Made by a program: the position numbers and the translations under genes. A stretch of 64,000 nucleotides of DNA, taken from contig JCKJ01000001.1 in NCBI GenBank assembly GCA_000525025.1, positions 1,674,001-1,738,000 on the forward strand. The letters are read 5' to 3'. Below the pieces are notes generated by a model that worked only from the letters and a program-made list of their open reading frames with translations, made no database searches and was not told the origin of the DNA. The stretch is from Methylophilaceae bacterium 11. Its GTDB lineage: Bacteria; Pseudomonadota; Gammaproteobacteria; Burkholderiales; Methylophilaceae. Shown here one piece after another: positions 39,436 through 46,843 of this stretch (positions within the stretch are counted from its first letter, which is position 1; each line of letters opens with the position of its first letter).

Positions 39436-41259
39436 CTAATCCAACAAAAACCCACCACTTTGGTGCGCCCATAATTTGGCGTATACACCATTGAGCGCTA
39501 GCAATTCAGTATGACTACCCTGCTCCACCACTTTGCCCGCATCTAACACAATTAATCGATCCATGGCGGCAATAGTAGACAAACGGTGCGCAATAGCAAC
39601 AACGGTCTTGTGGTCCATCAGTTGATCCAAATGGCTTTGAATGGCAAGCTCCACTTCCGAATCCAGTGCGCTGGTAGCTTCATCCAATAGCAATATCGGC
39701 GCATCTTTCAGCATCACCCGTGCAATGGCAATACGCTGGCGTTGGCCGCCGGATAGTTTCACGCCGCGCTCGCCCACATGTGCATCATAACCGGTGCGGC
39801 CTTTGGCATCTCTTAGTGTCAAAATAAAATCATGTGCCTCGGCACGTTTGGCAGCCTCCATCATGTCATGTTCGTTAGCATCTGGGCGCCCATATAAAAT
39901 ATTATCGCGCACAGAGCGGTGCAATAGCGACGTATCTTGCGTGACCATGCCGACATTAGCGCGCAAGCTGTTTTGCGTCACCTGCTGAATGTTTTGACCA
40001 TCAATCAAAATTTGTCCGGATTGAATATCATAAAAACGTAATAGCAGATTTACCAAGGTAGATTTGCCCGCGCCCGAACGACCAACCAACCCTACCCGCT
40101 CACCTGCATTGATACGTAGATTAAATGCTTCCAGCAAGTATGGTTGGCTCTCATAGCCAAAGTGCACATCATCAAACACGATTTCACCGCGCTTTACATC
40201 GATGGTTTTGGCATTGGGCGCATCTTGCACTTTATGCATGGCTGAAAGTGTATTGATGCCATCCTGTACCGTCCCGATCTGCTCGTACAGTGAGGTCATC
40301 TCCCACATCACCCAATGGGAGATTCCATTCAAACGTAAACACATGGCGGTAATTGCAGCGACTGCGCCCATGCCTACTTTTCCTTGCGTCCACAGCCACA
40401 ACGCCATACCGCCACAGCCGATAATCAGCAGCATGTTTAAGAAATGGTTAATGGTCTCCACACTACTGACCATTTGCATCTGTTTTTTTACCGTACTTAA
40501 AAACTCATCCATGGCGGATTTTGCATAGTTTGCTTCTCGCCCTGCATGTGAGAATAATTTGACGGTACTGATATTGGTGTACGCATCAGTAATGCGTCCA
40601 GTCATCAACGCGCGCGCATCGGCCTGCCGTTGTGAGACCTTAGCCAGACGTGGAATGAAATAAGTGAGCGCGCCTATATACAATGCCAGCCAGATCAAAA
40701 ATGGCCACACAATCAGCAAGCTAAAGCCGCCTACTACCGTCACAATGGTGACAAAATAAATGACGACGTAGACCATAATATCGGAGACGATAAACCAAAC
40801 GTCGCGCACTGCTAGTGCAGTCTGCATAACTTTGGCGGAAACGCGCCCGGCAAATTCGTCTTGGTAAAAACTCATGCTTTGGCCTAACATCAAACGATGG
40901 AAACTCCAACGCAAGCGCATGGGAAAGTTGCCCGCTAAGGTTTGATGCTTGAGTAAAGTCTGTATCCAGATCACCGCGGTACTAAATAACAAAATACCGG
41001 CTAATACTAACAAATCGTGCAAGTGCTGATGCCATAAATCTTTGGGGGCGATATGGCTTAACGTATCTACCACCTTACCCATCATGGCGAATAGCAATGC
41101 TTCAAACGCGCCAATCAAGGCAGTGAGCAACGTCATGCCCAAAATAAACGGCCGCATACCTTGCGTGCATGACCATACAAACGCCCAAAACTGTTTGGGC
41201 GGTGTACTGATGACCTGCTCAGGGAACGGGTTGACGAGATTTTCAAACCAACGAAACAT
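39436..41259 (-). CDS. ABC transporter, fused permease and ATPase (exporter type)
   Basis: 607 residues: six membrane helices in the N-terminal half (about 30-330) and a nucleotide-binding domain with Walker A (GLVGRSGAGKSTLVNLLLRF), Q-loop, signature (VKLSGGQRQRIAIARVML), Walker B (ILLLDEATSALD) and H-loop (VAIAHRLSTI). It is an MsbA/multidrug-type half-transporter that works as a homodimer or heterodimer; the substrate cannot be told. It lies upstream of the signalling operon and downstream of ispF on the minus strand, apparently unrelated to either. Confidence 0.92.
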   Translation of the reverse strand: MFRWFENLVNPFPEQVISTPPKQFWAFVWSCTQGMRPFILGMTLLTALIGAFEALLFAMMGKVVDTLSHIAPKDLWHQHLHDLLVLAGILLFSTAVIWIQTLLKHQTLAGNFPMRLRWSFHRLMLGQSMSFYQDEFAGRVSAKVMQTALAVRDVWFIVSDIMVYVVIYFVTIVTVVGGFSLLIVWPFLIWLALYIGALTYFIPRLAKVSQRQADARALMTGRITDAYTNISTVKLFSHAGREANYAKSAMDEFLSTVKKQMQMVSSVETINHFLNMLLIIGCGGMALWLWTQGKVGMGAVAAITAMCLRLNGISHWVMWEMTSLYEQIGTVQDGINTLSAMHKVQDAPNAKTIDVKRGEIVFDDVHFGYESQPYLLEAFNLRINAGERVGLVGRSGAGKSTLVNLLLRFYDIQSGQILIDGQNIQQVTQNSLRANVGMVTQDTSLLHRSVRDNILYGRPDANEHDMMEAAKRAEAHDFILTLRDAKGRTGYDAHVGERGVKLSGGQRQRIAIARVMLKDAPILLLDEATSALDSEVELAIQSHLDQLMDHKTVVAIAHRLSTIAAMDRLIVLDAGKVVEQGSHTELLALNGVYAKLWAHQSGGFLLD

Positions 41260-41289
41260 ATACTTACACTTAAATTATTTGGGAATGGG

Positions 41290-41775
41290 TTATTTCAACG
41301 CGATCAAGCACACGGCTTCTGCAGCAATCCCTTCACCGCGGCCGGTAAAGCCTAACTTTTCTGTCGTGGTGGCTTTGATGTTGACTTGCTGGATAGCAAT
41401 CGCACAATCCTCGGCAATATGTTGCTGCATTTGTGCCGTATGTTGGCTAAGCCTAGGCGCCTCGCAAATCACTGTGGCATCAACATTGCCGACCACATAG
41501 CTATGACTATGCAACAAAGCCACAACATGCCTGAGCAGATTACGTGAATCAATGCCTTTGTAGCGCGCATCACTGGGGGGAAAGTGTTTTCCGATGTCAC
41601 CTAATGCTGCTGCTCCCAGCAACGCATCGCAGATCGCGTGCAATAAGACATCTGCATCAGAGTGGCCATCTAATCCACGCTCGTACGGAATATTCACGCC
41701 ACCGATAATGCAGGGGCGACCCACCACTAAGGCATGCACGTCAAAACCGTGCCCAACTCTAAAAGGGATATTCAT
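41290..41775 (-). CDS. ispF: 2-C-methyl-D-erythritol 2,4-cyclodiphosphate synthase
   Basis: About 161 residues, with the metal-binding GHGFDVHAL and [25 protein letters not shown] and the C-terminal [11 protein letters not shown] region. It makes the cyclic diphosphate in the MEP isoprenoid pathway. The open frame begins at GTG 41790, which overlaps the ispD stop (GTGA). I prefer ATG 41775 ([14 protein letters not shown]), the usual family N-terminus; both starts leave the gene directly coupled to ispD. Confidence 0.97.
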   Translation of the reverse strand: MNIPFRVGHGFDVHALVVGRPCIIGGVNIPYERGLDGHSDADVLLHAICDALLGAAALGDIGKHFPPSDARYKGIDSRNLLRHVVALLHSHSYVVGNVDATVICEAPRLSQHTAQMQQHIAEDCAIAIQQVNIKATTTEKLGFTGRGEGIAAEAVCLIALK

Positions 41776-41786
41776 TTGGGTTATTT

Positions 41787-42464
41787 TCACTCAGTTATTA
41801 ATGCATTAAGCACAGTGAGATCTTCGGGATAAGTGACTTTTAAATTACGTAATGCGCCACGTACTAATTTAGGCTGTAGTCCAATCGATTCAATGGCTTG
41901 TGCTTCATCAGTAGGCACGCCATGAAAACTGGCTAAAGCATCTCTTAAAATTGCCAATTTAAACATTTGAGGTGTTTGTGCTTGCCAAAGTTGCTCGCGT
42001 GGGATAGTTTTTTGCGCACGTTGTGTCGCGTCAGCTAACTTCAAGGTATCCGCCAGAGGCAAAGCGAGTAACCCACCCACTTCATCGTCTCCCAAGCTCT
42101 CAATCAATAGGTTTAACATTGCTTGGTTGAGGCCAGGTCTTGCTGCATCGTGCACCAACACCCAATCCGTACCTTCAATTGACTTGATTGCATTTAAACC
42201 ATTTAACACAGTCTCGGCCCGCGTTGTACCACCACATGTGTGTAAAGTCGTTTTTGAACCCAATGATATGTCCAATGCTGCCCAATAACGATCATTGGGG
42301 CTTAGCAGCACATGTACTGACTGAATAGATGCAGATTGCTCAAAGGTATGAATCACATGCTGAATCAATGGCTTACCATTGAGCTTCAAGTATTGTTTTG
42401 GAACCTCTGCACCCATGCGAGCGCCGCTTCCCGCTGCAGGAATAATGGCATGAAATTTTGTCAT
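41787..42464 (-). CDS. ispD: 2-C-methyl-D-erythritol 4-phosphate cytidylyltransferase
   Basis: 225 residues, with the CTP-binding [20 protein letters not shown] and VHDAARPGL motifs of IspD. It performs the third step of the MEP pathway, with ispF directly behind it. The frame extends to 42521, but the 19 extra residues are not family-like; ATG 42464 gives [13 protein letters not shown] terminator of the upstream PepSY gene lies 70 bases before the start. Confidence 0.97.
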   Translation of the reverse strand: MTKFHAIIPAAGSGARMGAEVPKQYLKLNGKPLIQHVIHTFEQSASIQSVHVLLSPNDRYWAALDISLGSKTTLHTCGGTTRAETVLNGLNAIKSIEGTDWVLVHDAARPGLNQAMLNLLIESLGDDEVGGLLALPLADTLKLADATQRAQKTIPREQLWQAQTPQMFKLAILRDALASFHGVPTDEAQAIESIGLQPKLVRGALRNLKVTYPEDLTVLNALITE

Positions 42465-42536
42465 GCCACATTTTAACATGCAGCCTAAGCAATAAGACTG
42501 GAATAACCAATCGTGTGACAATGTAATTGATACGTA

Positions 42537-42567
42537 TTAAAAAAGGCGCTCTAGGCGCCTTTTTTAA
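42537..42567. terminator. Rho-independent terminator between the PepSY gene and ispD
   Basis: AAAAAAGGCGC (42539-42549) pairs with GCGCCTTTTTT (42555-42565) over a 5-base loop, flanked by A and T runs, so it can work on both strands. On the minus strand it ends the PepSY message. Its core is the same GGCGC/GCGCC stem as the terminator next to efp. Confidence 0.85.
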
Positions 42568-42580
42568 TTACTCACTAGAA

Positions 42581-42622
42581 ATTACTCTAGGCCAACTTGC
42601 AATTACTCTTGGCCAATTTGAT
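42581..42622 (-). repeat. 21-bp tandem duplication across the stop codon of the PepSY gene
   Basis: Copies at 42581-42601 and 42602-42622 match at about 17 of 21 positions. The unit contains the last codons (QIGQE) and the stop. Because 21 is a multiple of three, the second copy forms an in-frame extension reading LQVGLE followed by another stop. Confidence 0.75.
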
Positions 42623-43127
42623 AGTTTTCATAGCTAACTTCAACAATTTTGCCTGTTGTTGCGTCTACTTCTACTTTAATCTCTTCACCATCAGCTTCCA
42701 AAATATCAAATTCGTAAGAAGCTTTACCATCTGGCTCTAACTCATACTCTACTTCTACTACTTTGCCTGGATGTGCTGCCAATGCAGTGGCTTTCGCATC
42801 TGCTTCTGATACTTTAGCTAGAGCTGTGAATTTTGCATCATCCGCTTTTACTTCTTCTTCGATTTCAGTTATTTTGCCTGTTTTAGCATTGCACTCAATA
42901 TCCCAGGCTTTACCGTCAGGTGTTTCAATATCAAACTCATACACGCCTGCTTTTTTCTCAGATTTGTATTCTACTTTGACAACTTTGCCATCATGTTTAG
43001 TCAGCGCTGCTTTTAAGCACTTACCTAAACTATCATAGCTTTTTGGGGTAAATGTCTCATGACCAGCGTTGGCAGTGGTAGCAAATGCAGCCGCCAATAC
43101 TGCAGCACCGAGTGTTAAACGTAACAT
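42603..43127 (-). CDS. Secreted protein with two PepSY domains
   Basis: 174 residues: signal peptide (cleavage near TTANA-GHE, about residue 21) and two PepSY-like repeats (about 55-95 and 120-170), each with the pattern [33 protein letters not shown] and its second version [20 protein letters not shown]. It is strongly acidic. PepSY domains are often protease inhibitors or membrane-associated regulators; the role here is unknown. Strong Shine-Dalgarno AGAGGAG before the ATG. It stands alone between two terminators. Confidence 0.85.
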   Translation of the reverse strand: MLRLTLGAAVLAAAFATTANAGHETFTPKSYDSLGKCLKAALTKHDGKVVKVEYKSEKKAGVYEFDIETPDGKAWDIECNAKTGKITEIEEEVKADDAKFTALAKVSEADAKATALAAHPGKVVEVEYELEPDGKASYEFDILEADGEEIKVEVDATTGKIVEVSYENYQIGQE

Positions 43128-43334
43128 ATTTCTCTCCTCTAGGATTTTACAAAAAACTTGCCTATATAGTATGAGACCAGCATTTAAAAGTTCAATAGGT
43201 AATTGATTCTTTTACATTTTTTTTACATATTTGGTTATATATAGCCAAAAAATAGATCTAAAAATGTACTAAAAGCACCACCAACGTACATTATGTAAAA
43301 ATTGTCTTACCTATGCCAACTTCATTAGGTCAAC

Positions 43335-43356
43335 AAAAAAGCCCGCGATTGCGGGC
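43335..43356 (-). terminator. Rho-independent terminator of the ammonium transporter gene
   Basis: GCCCGC (43341-43346) and GCGGGC (43351-43356) form a GC-rich stem over GATT; on the minus strand it is followed by a T-run (A-run 43335-43340 on the plus strand). Confidence 0.82.
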
Positions 43357-43402
43357 AATTTAGAAACCGAACGATGTATATTGCAATATATCTATACTGC
43401 AA

Positions 43403-44593
43403 TTAATCCTCTGAGCGTGCAGGAATTTTATGGATACTTAAGTCTGCACCATCAAATTCAGCTTCCGCATCCATCCGAATGCCGACAAACTTTTTGAGTG
43501 ACCCATACACAACAATCCCGCCAATCACTGCAACTGTGACACCTAGCAATGTGCCCGCCGCTTGCGAGGCAAAACTTACGCCGCCTAAGCCGCCCAATGC
43601 TTTGGCACCAAAAATACCCGCAGCCAAACCACCCCAAGCGCCACATAAACCGTGTAATGGCCACACACCGAGTACATCATCAATTTTGAGGCGATTTTGT
43701 GTCAGCGTAAATGCCCATACAAACAAGGCGCCAGCCACCAAGCCTGTGGCCAAAGCGCCCAACGGATGCATAATATCGGAGCCTGCGCACACCGCTACCA
43801 AGCCAGCTAATGGGCCATTGTGCACAAAACCCGGGTCATTCTTACCTAAAACCAATGCAGCCAATGTGCCGCCCACCAGTGCCATCAGCGAATTGACTGC
43901 AACCAAGCCGGAAATACCTTGTACCGCCTGCGCAGACATCACATTAAAGCCAAACCAGCCTACTGTTAAAATCCAAGCACCCAATGCTAAAAATGGAATG
44001 TTAGATGGCGGATACGCATGTAAGCGACCATCTTTGGCATAACGCCCAGTACGCGCGCCCAATAAAATCACTGCAGCCAGCGCAATCCAGCCACCCATGG
44101 CATGCACCACGACAGAGCCGGCAAAATCATGAAAATTGGCACCAAAGTTTGCTAATAGCCAATCTTGAATACCGTAATGCTTATTCCAAGCAATGCCTTC
44201 AAAGAAAGGATAGACAAAACCCACTACCAAGAAAGTGGCTGCAATTTGTGGGTTGAATTTAGCGCGTTCGGCAATCCCGCCAGAGACAATTGCCGGAATC
44301 GCTGCAGCGAATGTGAGTAAAAAGAAAAACTTCACTAAATCGTAACCATTTTTAGCTGCCAATACCTCAGCACCACTATAAAAGCTGACACCATACGCCA
44401 CACTATAGCCAATAAAGAAATAGGCAATGGTAGAAATAGAAAAATCTACCATGATCTTGACCAAGGCATTGACCTGGTTTTTACTGCGTACGGTACCTAC
44501 CTCTAAAAATGCAAAGCCAGCATGCATGGCAAGCACCATAATGGCCCCTAATAACACAAATAATACGTCGTTGGCTGTCACCAATCCCTCCAT
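43403..44593 (-). CDS. amt: Ammonium transporter Amt
   Basis: 396 residues with about eleven membrane helices. Conduction-pore residues are recognisable: Asp156 and the first of the twin histidines, His164, in NFHDFAGSVVVHAMGGW, and the second in WPLHGLCGAWGG. The cytoplasmic tail (GIRMDAEAEFDGADLSIHKI) that GlnK-type PII proteins block is present. It imports ammonium. There is no obvious long signal peptide, unlike E. coli AmtB. A glnK gene, usual next to amtB, is not adjacent. The upstream region has a sigma-54 promoter and two NtrC sites, so it is nitrogen-regulated. Confidence 0.95.
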   Translation of the reverse strand: MEGLVTANDVLFVLLGAIMVLAMHAGFAFLEVGTVRSKNQVNALVKIMVDFSISTIAYFFIGYSVAYGVSFYSGAEVLAAKNGYDLVKFFFLLTFAAAIPAIVSGGIAERAKFNPQIAATFLVVGFVYPFFEGIAWNKHYGIQDWLLANFGANFHDFAGSVVVHAMGGWIALAAVILLGARTGRYAKDGRLHAYPPSNIPFLALGAWILTVGWFGFNVMSAQAVQGISGLVAVNSLMALVGGTLAALVLGKNDPGFVHNGPLAGLVAVCAGSDIMHPLGALATGLVAGALFVWAFTLTQNRLKIDDVLGVWPLHGLCGAWGGLAAGIFGAKALGGLGGVSFASQAAGTLLGVTVAVIGGIVVYGSLKKFVGIRMDAEAEFDGADLSIHKIPARSED

Positions 44594-44643
44594 GACTATC
44601 TCCTTAAATCGTTATATGGATTATTTTTATTTGCATGACAGAA

Positions 44644-44660
44644 AGCAAAATGCACGCCAA
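44644..44660 (-). promoter_or_regulatory. Sigma-54 promoter of amt
   Basis: On the minus strand TTGGCGTG-CATT-TTGCT gives the GG at -24 and GC at -12 with exactly ten bases between, matching the RpoN consensus (TGGCACG-N4-TTGCW) at nearly every position. The start point would be about 40 bases before the amt ATG. Confidence 0.88.
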
Positions 44661-44710
44661 AAGGCAGTGTATTGATTTTTAAAGACTATTTATTACGGGT
44701 GTTTATAATT

Positions 44711-44727
44711 TGCACAAAAAAAGTGCT
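44711..44727 (-). promoter_or_regulatory. NtrC binding site, proximal
   Basis: TGCAC-N7-GTGCT (plus-strand reading), the same spacing and half-sites as known NtrC boxes such as those of glnA. It lies about 65-70 bases upstream of the sigma-54 promoter elements. Confidence 0.82.
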
Positions 44728-44740
44728 ATGCACTGTGCAT

Positions 44741-44757
44741 TGCACAAAATATGTGCA
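44741..44757 (-). promoter_or_regulatory. NtrC binding site, distal
   Basis: TGCAC-N7-GTGCA, a perfect palindromic NtrC box. Its centre is 30 bases (about three helix turns) from the proximal one, so both dimers face the same side of the DNA, as expected for cooperative enhancer binding. Confidence 0.84.
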
Positions 44758-44766
44758 TATATTTGA

Positions 44767-45438
44767 TTACAAGATACTCACTTTACTGACTTTGAGCACA
44801 TGGTCTCTGGCATCCGGATTGCCAGACCAGAAGTTATAGAACTCTCGCACGACGACCAAAAACAGTTGTCGCGTTTTCTTAAGCTCAAACAAAGGTGTCG
44901 TTGCATCTACCGCGATACGGTATGCGTTTTTTTCGGTCAATGGCGCATCGCGCAGGCGTACTATTAATATTTTGGCAAATTTGATACGGACATCAATCGT
45001 TTCAGCATCCGCAACTTCATCGGTGAGCGCTTTGAGGTAGGATTTAATGGCCCAGCTTTCTGCCGTGGAAAATTTTTCCTGGTCGATATTCTTCCATAAG
45101 TCAGCCAAAGAAACTTCAGCAGGCATCCAATCTACCGGGTGTAAATCAAACCCGCCTTCTGAATTCAATTGGCTAATGGCTCTGATATCTGCCATCCAGA
45201 AAGGATAGAACTCACGTGCAATCACGAGATTGGCTGGCCAGTCTGCTGCTGCCTGCCCTTCCATCAGCTGTTCTAATGACTCTCGATAGACAGTGCCGGC
45301 GAGTTCTTTTCCTGCAAGATAAGGCGTCAATTGTGACAAGAATAGCTCTCGCTGAGAGATGCTTTTATCGTCACCACCTTTACTTCTTAACAGCTTAAAA
45401 TAAGCAGCTATTGCATCATCTTCGCGCGTTTTATTCAT
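44767..45438 (-). CDS. Protein of unknown function
   Basis: 223 residues, soluble and mostly alpha-helical, rich in charged residues and tryptophans (REFYPFWMADIRAI, VREFYNFWSGNPDARD). No signal peptide, membrane segment or known motif is visible. The two similar phrases with REFY.FW about 110 residues apart hint at an internal duplication. It stands alone upstream of the NtrC sites of amt; the reason is not clear. The start ATG 45438 has no strong Shine-Dalgarno. I do not assign a function. Confidence 0.7.
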   Translation of the reverse strand: MNKTREDDAIAAYFKLLRSKGGDDKSISQRELFLSQLTPYLAGKELAGTVYRESLEQLMEGQAAADWPANLVIAREFYPFWMADIRAISQLNSEGGFDLHPVDWMPAEVSLADLWKNIDQEKFSTAESWAIKSYLKALTDEVADAETIDVRIKFAKILIVRLRDAPLTEKNAYRIAVDATTPLFELKKTRQLFLVVVREFYNFWSGNPDARDHVLKVSKVSIL

Positions 45439-45550
45439 TTTTTGATGATAATTTGAGGATTGTTAGCTAATATAATTCAAGTGGGCAAATATTCAAATAT
45501 ATTCTTGCCGCTGTCTATACCCATATCAACATTATCATGCAGGGATTCTC

Positions 45551-45862
45551 TTGGAAATTGCTCTATTACTTATATTAATTGGCTGTGCCTGGTTTTGGCT
45601 AGATACCATTGCAAAGCGTGAGGCTGCGATTCAATATGGCCATACGTTAGCGCAACGGTTTCAGCTACAACTACTAGACGAAACCGTCGCTTGCACCAAA
45701 ATCAGCATTGCGCGTGATGCGCATGGCCATGCTCAATTTTTGCGCGTATATGCCTTTGAGCTCAACGCCAACGGTGCTGAGCGCATGCAATGCACGTTAC
45801 AGCTGCTTGGCAAACACTTGCATAGTTGGGATATTCCCCCATACCTGCAAACACTTCAATAA
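45551..45862 (+). CDS. DUF3301 protein
   Basis: 103 residues: one N-terminal membrane helix (about 3-17, ALLLILIGCAWFWLD) and a small soluble domain with AKREAAIQYGHTLAQRFQLQLLDETVA, matching DUF3301. The function is unknown. The start appears to be TTG 45551, with AGGGA about 6 bases before it and no in-frame ATG near. It is followed after two bases by gluQ, a pairing also seen in other proteobacteria. Confidence 0.8.
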   Translation: MEIALLLILIGCAWFWLDTIAKREAAIQYGHTLAQRFQLQLLDETVACTKISIARDAHGHAQFLRVYAFELNANGAERMQCTLQLLGKHLHSWDIPPYLQTLQ

Positions 45863-45864
45863 CC

Positions 45865-46734
45865 ATGTCGTCTTATGTGGGCCGCTTTGCCCCCTCTCCC
45901 ACCGGGCCTTTGCATTTTGGTTCATTGGTAGCTGCGGTCGCTAGCTACTGCGATGCTAGAGCCAACCAAGGGCAATGGTTGGTGCGCATTGAAGACTTGG
46001 ATAAACCAAGGGAAGTGAAAGGCGCAGCACAAGACATACTCCATTGCCTAGAAGCCTACGGATTCAGTTGGGATGGCGAAGTCATCTACCAAAGCAAGCA
46101 AACTGCGCATTATGCAATAGCGCTACAACAGCTCCAAGCTTGGGTGTATCCATGTACATGTACCCGTAAGGAGATTGCAGACTCGTCCACCCGCCAAGGT
46201 ATAGAAGGCTTTATTTACCCGGGTACTTGCTTGCATCACCCCATTAAGCCACAAGCACCTGTGGCTTGGCGTGTAAAAACACAAGATTTTGTAGATGACT
46301 TTCATGACAACATTCAAGGTGCACTCCATCAGCAACTTGCGACAGATATTGGTGACTTTGTTTTAAAACGTGCAGATGGCTTGTTTGCTTATCAGTTGGC
46401 AGTAGTGGTAGACGATGCAATGCAGGGTGTAACACACGTGGTACGTGGTGCAGATTTGCTGTACTCTACATCTAGGCAACGCTATCTGCAACAGTTGCTG
46501 CAGTTGCCTACGCTAAACTATGCGCATATCCCGATTGTGATGAATGCTGATGGCGAGAAACTGAGCAAACAGACATTAGCACCTGCCATACTAGCCAACG
46601 ATGCCAGCACGCAACTACTCAATGCGCTCGCCTTTCTGAAACAAACTCCTCCAGCCTCGCTACACAACGCCACGCTTGCGACTATTTGGGCATGGGCCAT
46701 TGCACATTGGGATATTCACAAAATCACCGCCTGA
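45865..46734 (+). CDS. gluQ: Glutamyl-Q tRNA(Asp) synthetase
   Basis: 289 residues, a GluRS catalytic domain without the anticodon-binding part. It attaches glutamate to queuosine-34 of tRNA-Asp. The class I motifs are GRFAPSPTGPLHFGSL (HIGH region) and EKLSKQT (KMSK region); zinc-binding cysteines are in YPCTCTRKE and PGTC. The open frame reaches back to 45826 inside the DUF3301 gene, but ATG 45865 gives the family start MSSYVGRFAPSPTG. Confidence 0.95.
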   Translation: MSSYVGRFAPSPTGPLHFGSLVAAVASYCDARANQGQWLVRIEDLDKPREVKGAAQDILHCLEAYGFSWDGEVIYQSKQTAHYAIALQQLQAWVYPCTCTRKEIADSSTRQGIEGFIYPGTCLHHPIKPQAPVAWRVKTQDFVDDFHDNIQGALHQQLATDIGDFVLKRADGLFAYQLAVVVDDAMQGVTHVVRGADLLYSTSRQRYLQQLLQLPTLNYAHIPIVMNADGEKLSKQTLAPAILANDASTQLLNALAFLKQTPPASLHNATLATIWAWAIAHWDIHKITA

Positions 46735-46772
46735 TAATATTTAGCACACTAACATTTAGCTAGCTATATTAT

Positions 46773-46787
46773 TGATAATTATTCTCA
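46773..46787 (+). promoter_or_regulatory. Fur box upstream of the TonB receptor
   Basis: TGATAAT-T-ATTCTCA matches the 7-1-7 Fur consensus (TGATAATNATTATCA) at all but one defined base. It overlaps a likely -35 (TTGATA, 46772-46777), with TACCAT 17 bases downstream as a -10, so Fur with iron would block the promoter. Confidence 0.82.
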
Positions 46788-46843
46788 TTTTTATTACCAT
46801 TCTAAAAATTGTAAAAAAAATCAATTAATTGTTAGGATTATCA

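Noticed and set aside
43128-43334. A regulatory RNA upstream of the PepSY gene
   Set aside because: Only an AT-rich imperfect palindrome (TTGG...CCAA near 43230-43250) and a weak promoter for the PepSY gene are visible; this is too little to call.
43479-44042. 187-codon open frame opposite the amt gene
   Set aside because: It is antisense to a clearly conserved membrane protein, has a Pro/Thr/Ala-rich composition expected from the reverse of hydrophobic codons, and has no Shine-Dalgarno or motif.
44728-44741. A third NtrC box between the two in front of amt (TGCACTGTGCA)
   Set aside because: The half-sites are too close (no 7-base spacer), so it does not fit the NtrC pattern.
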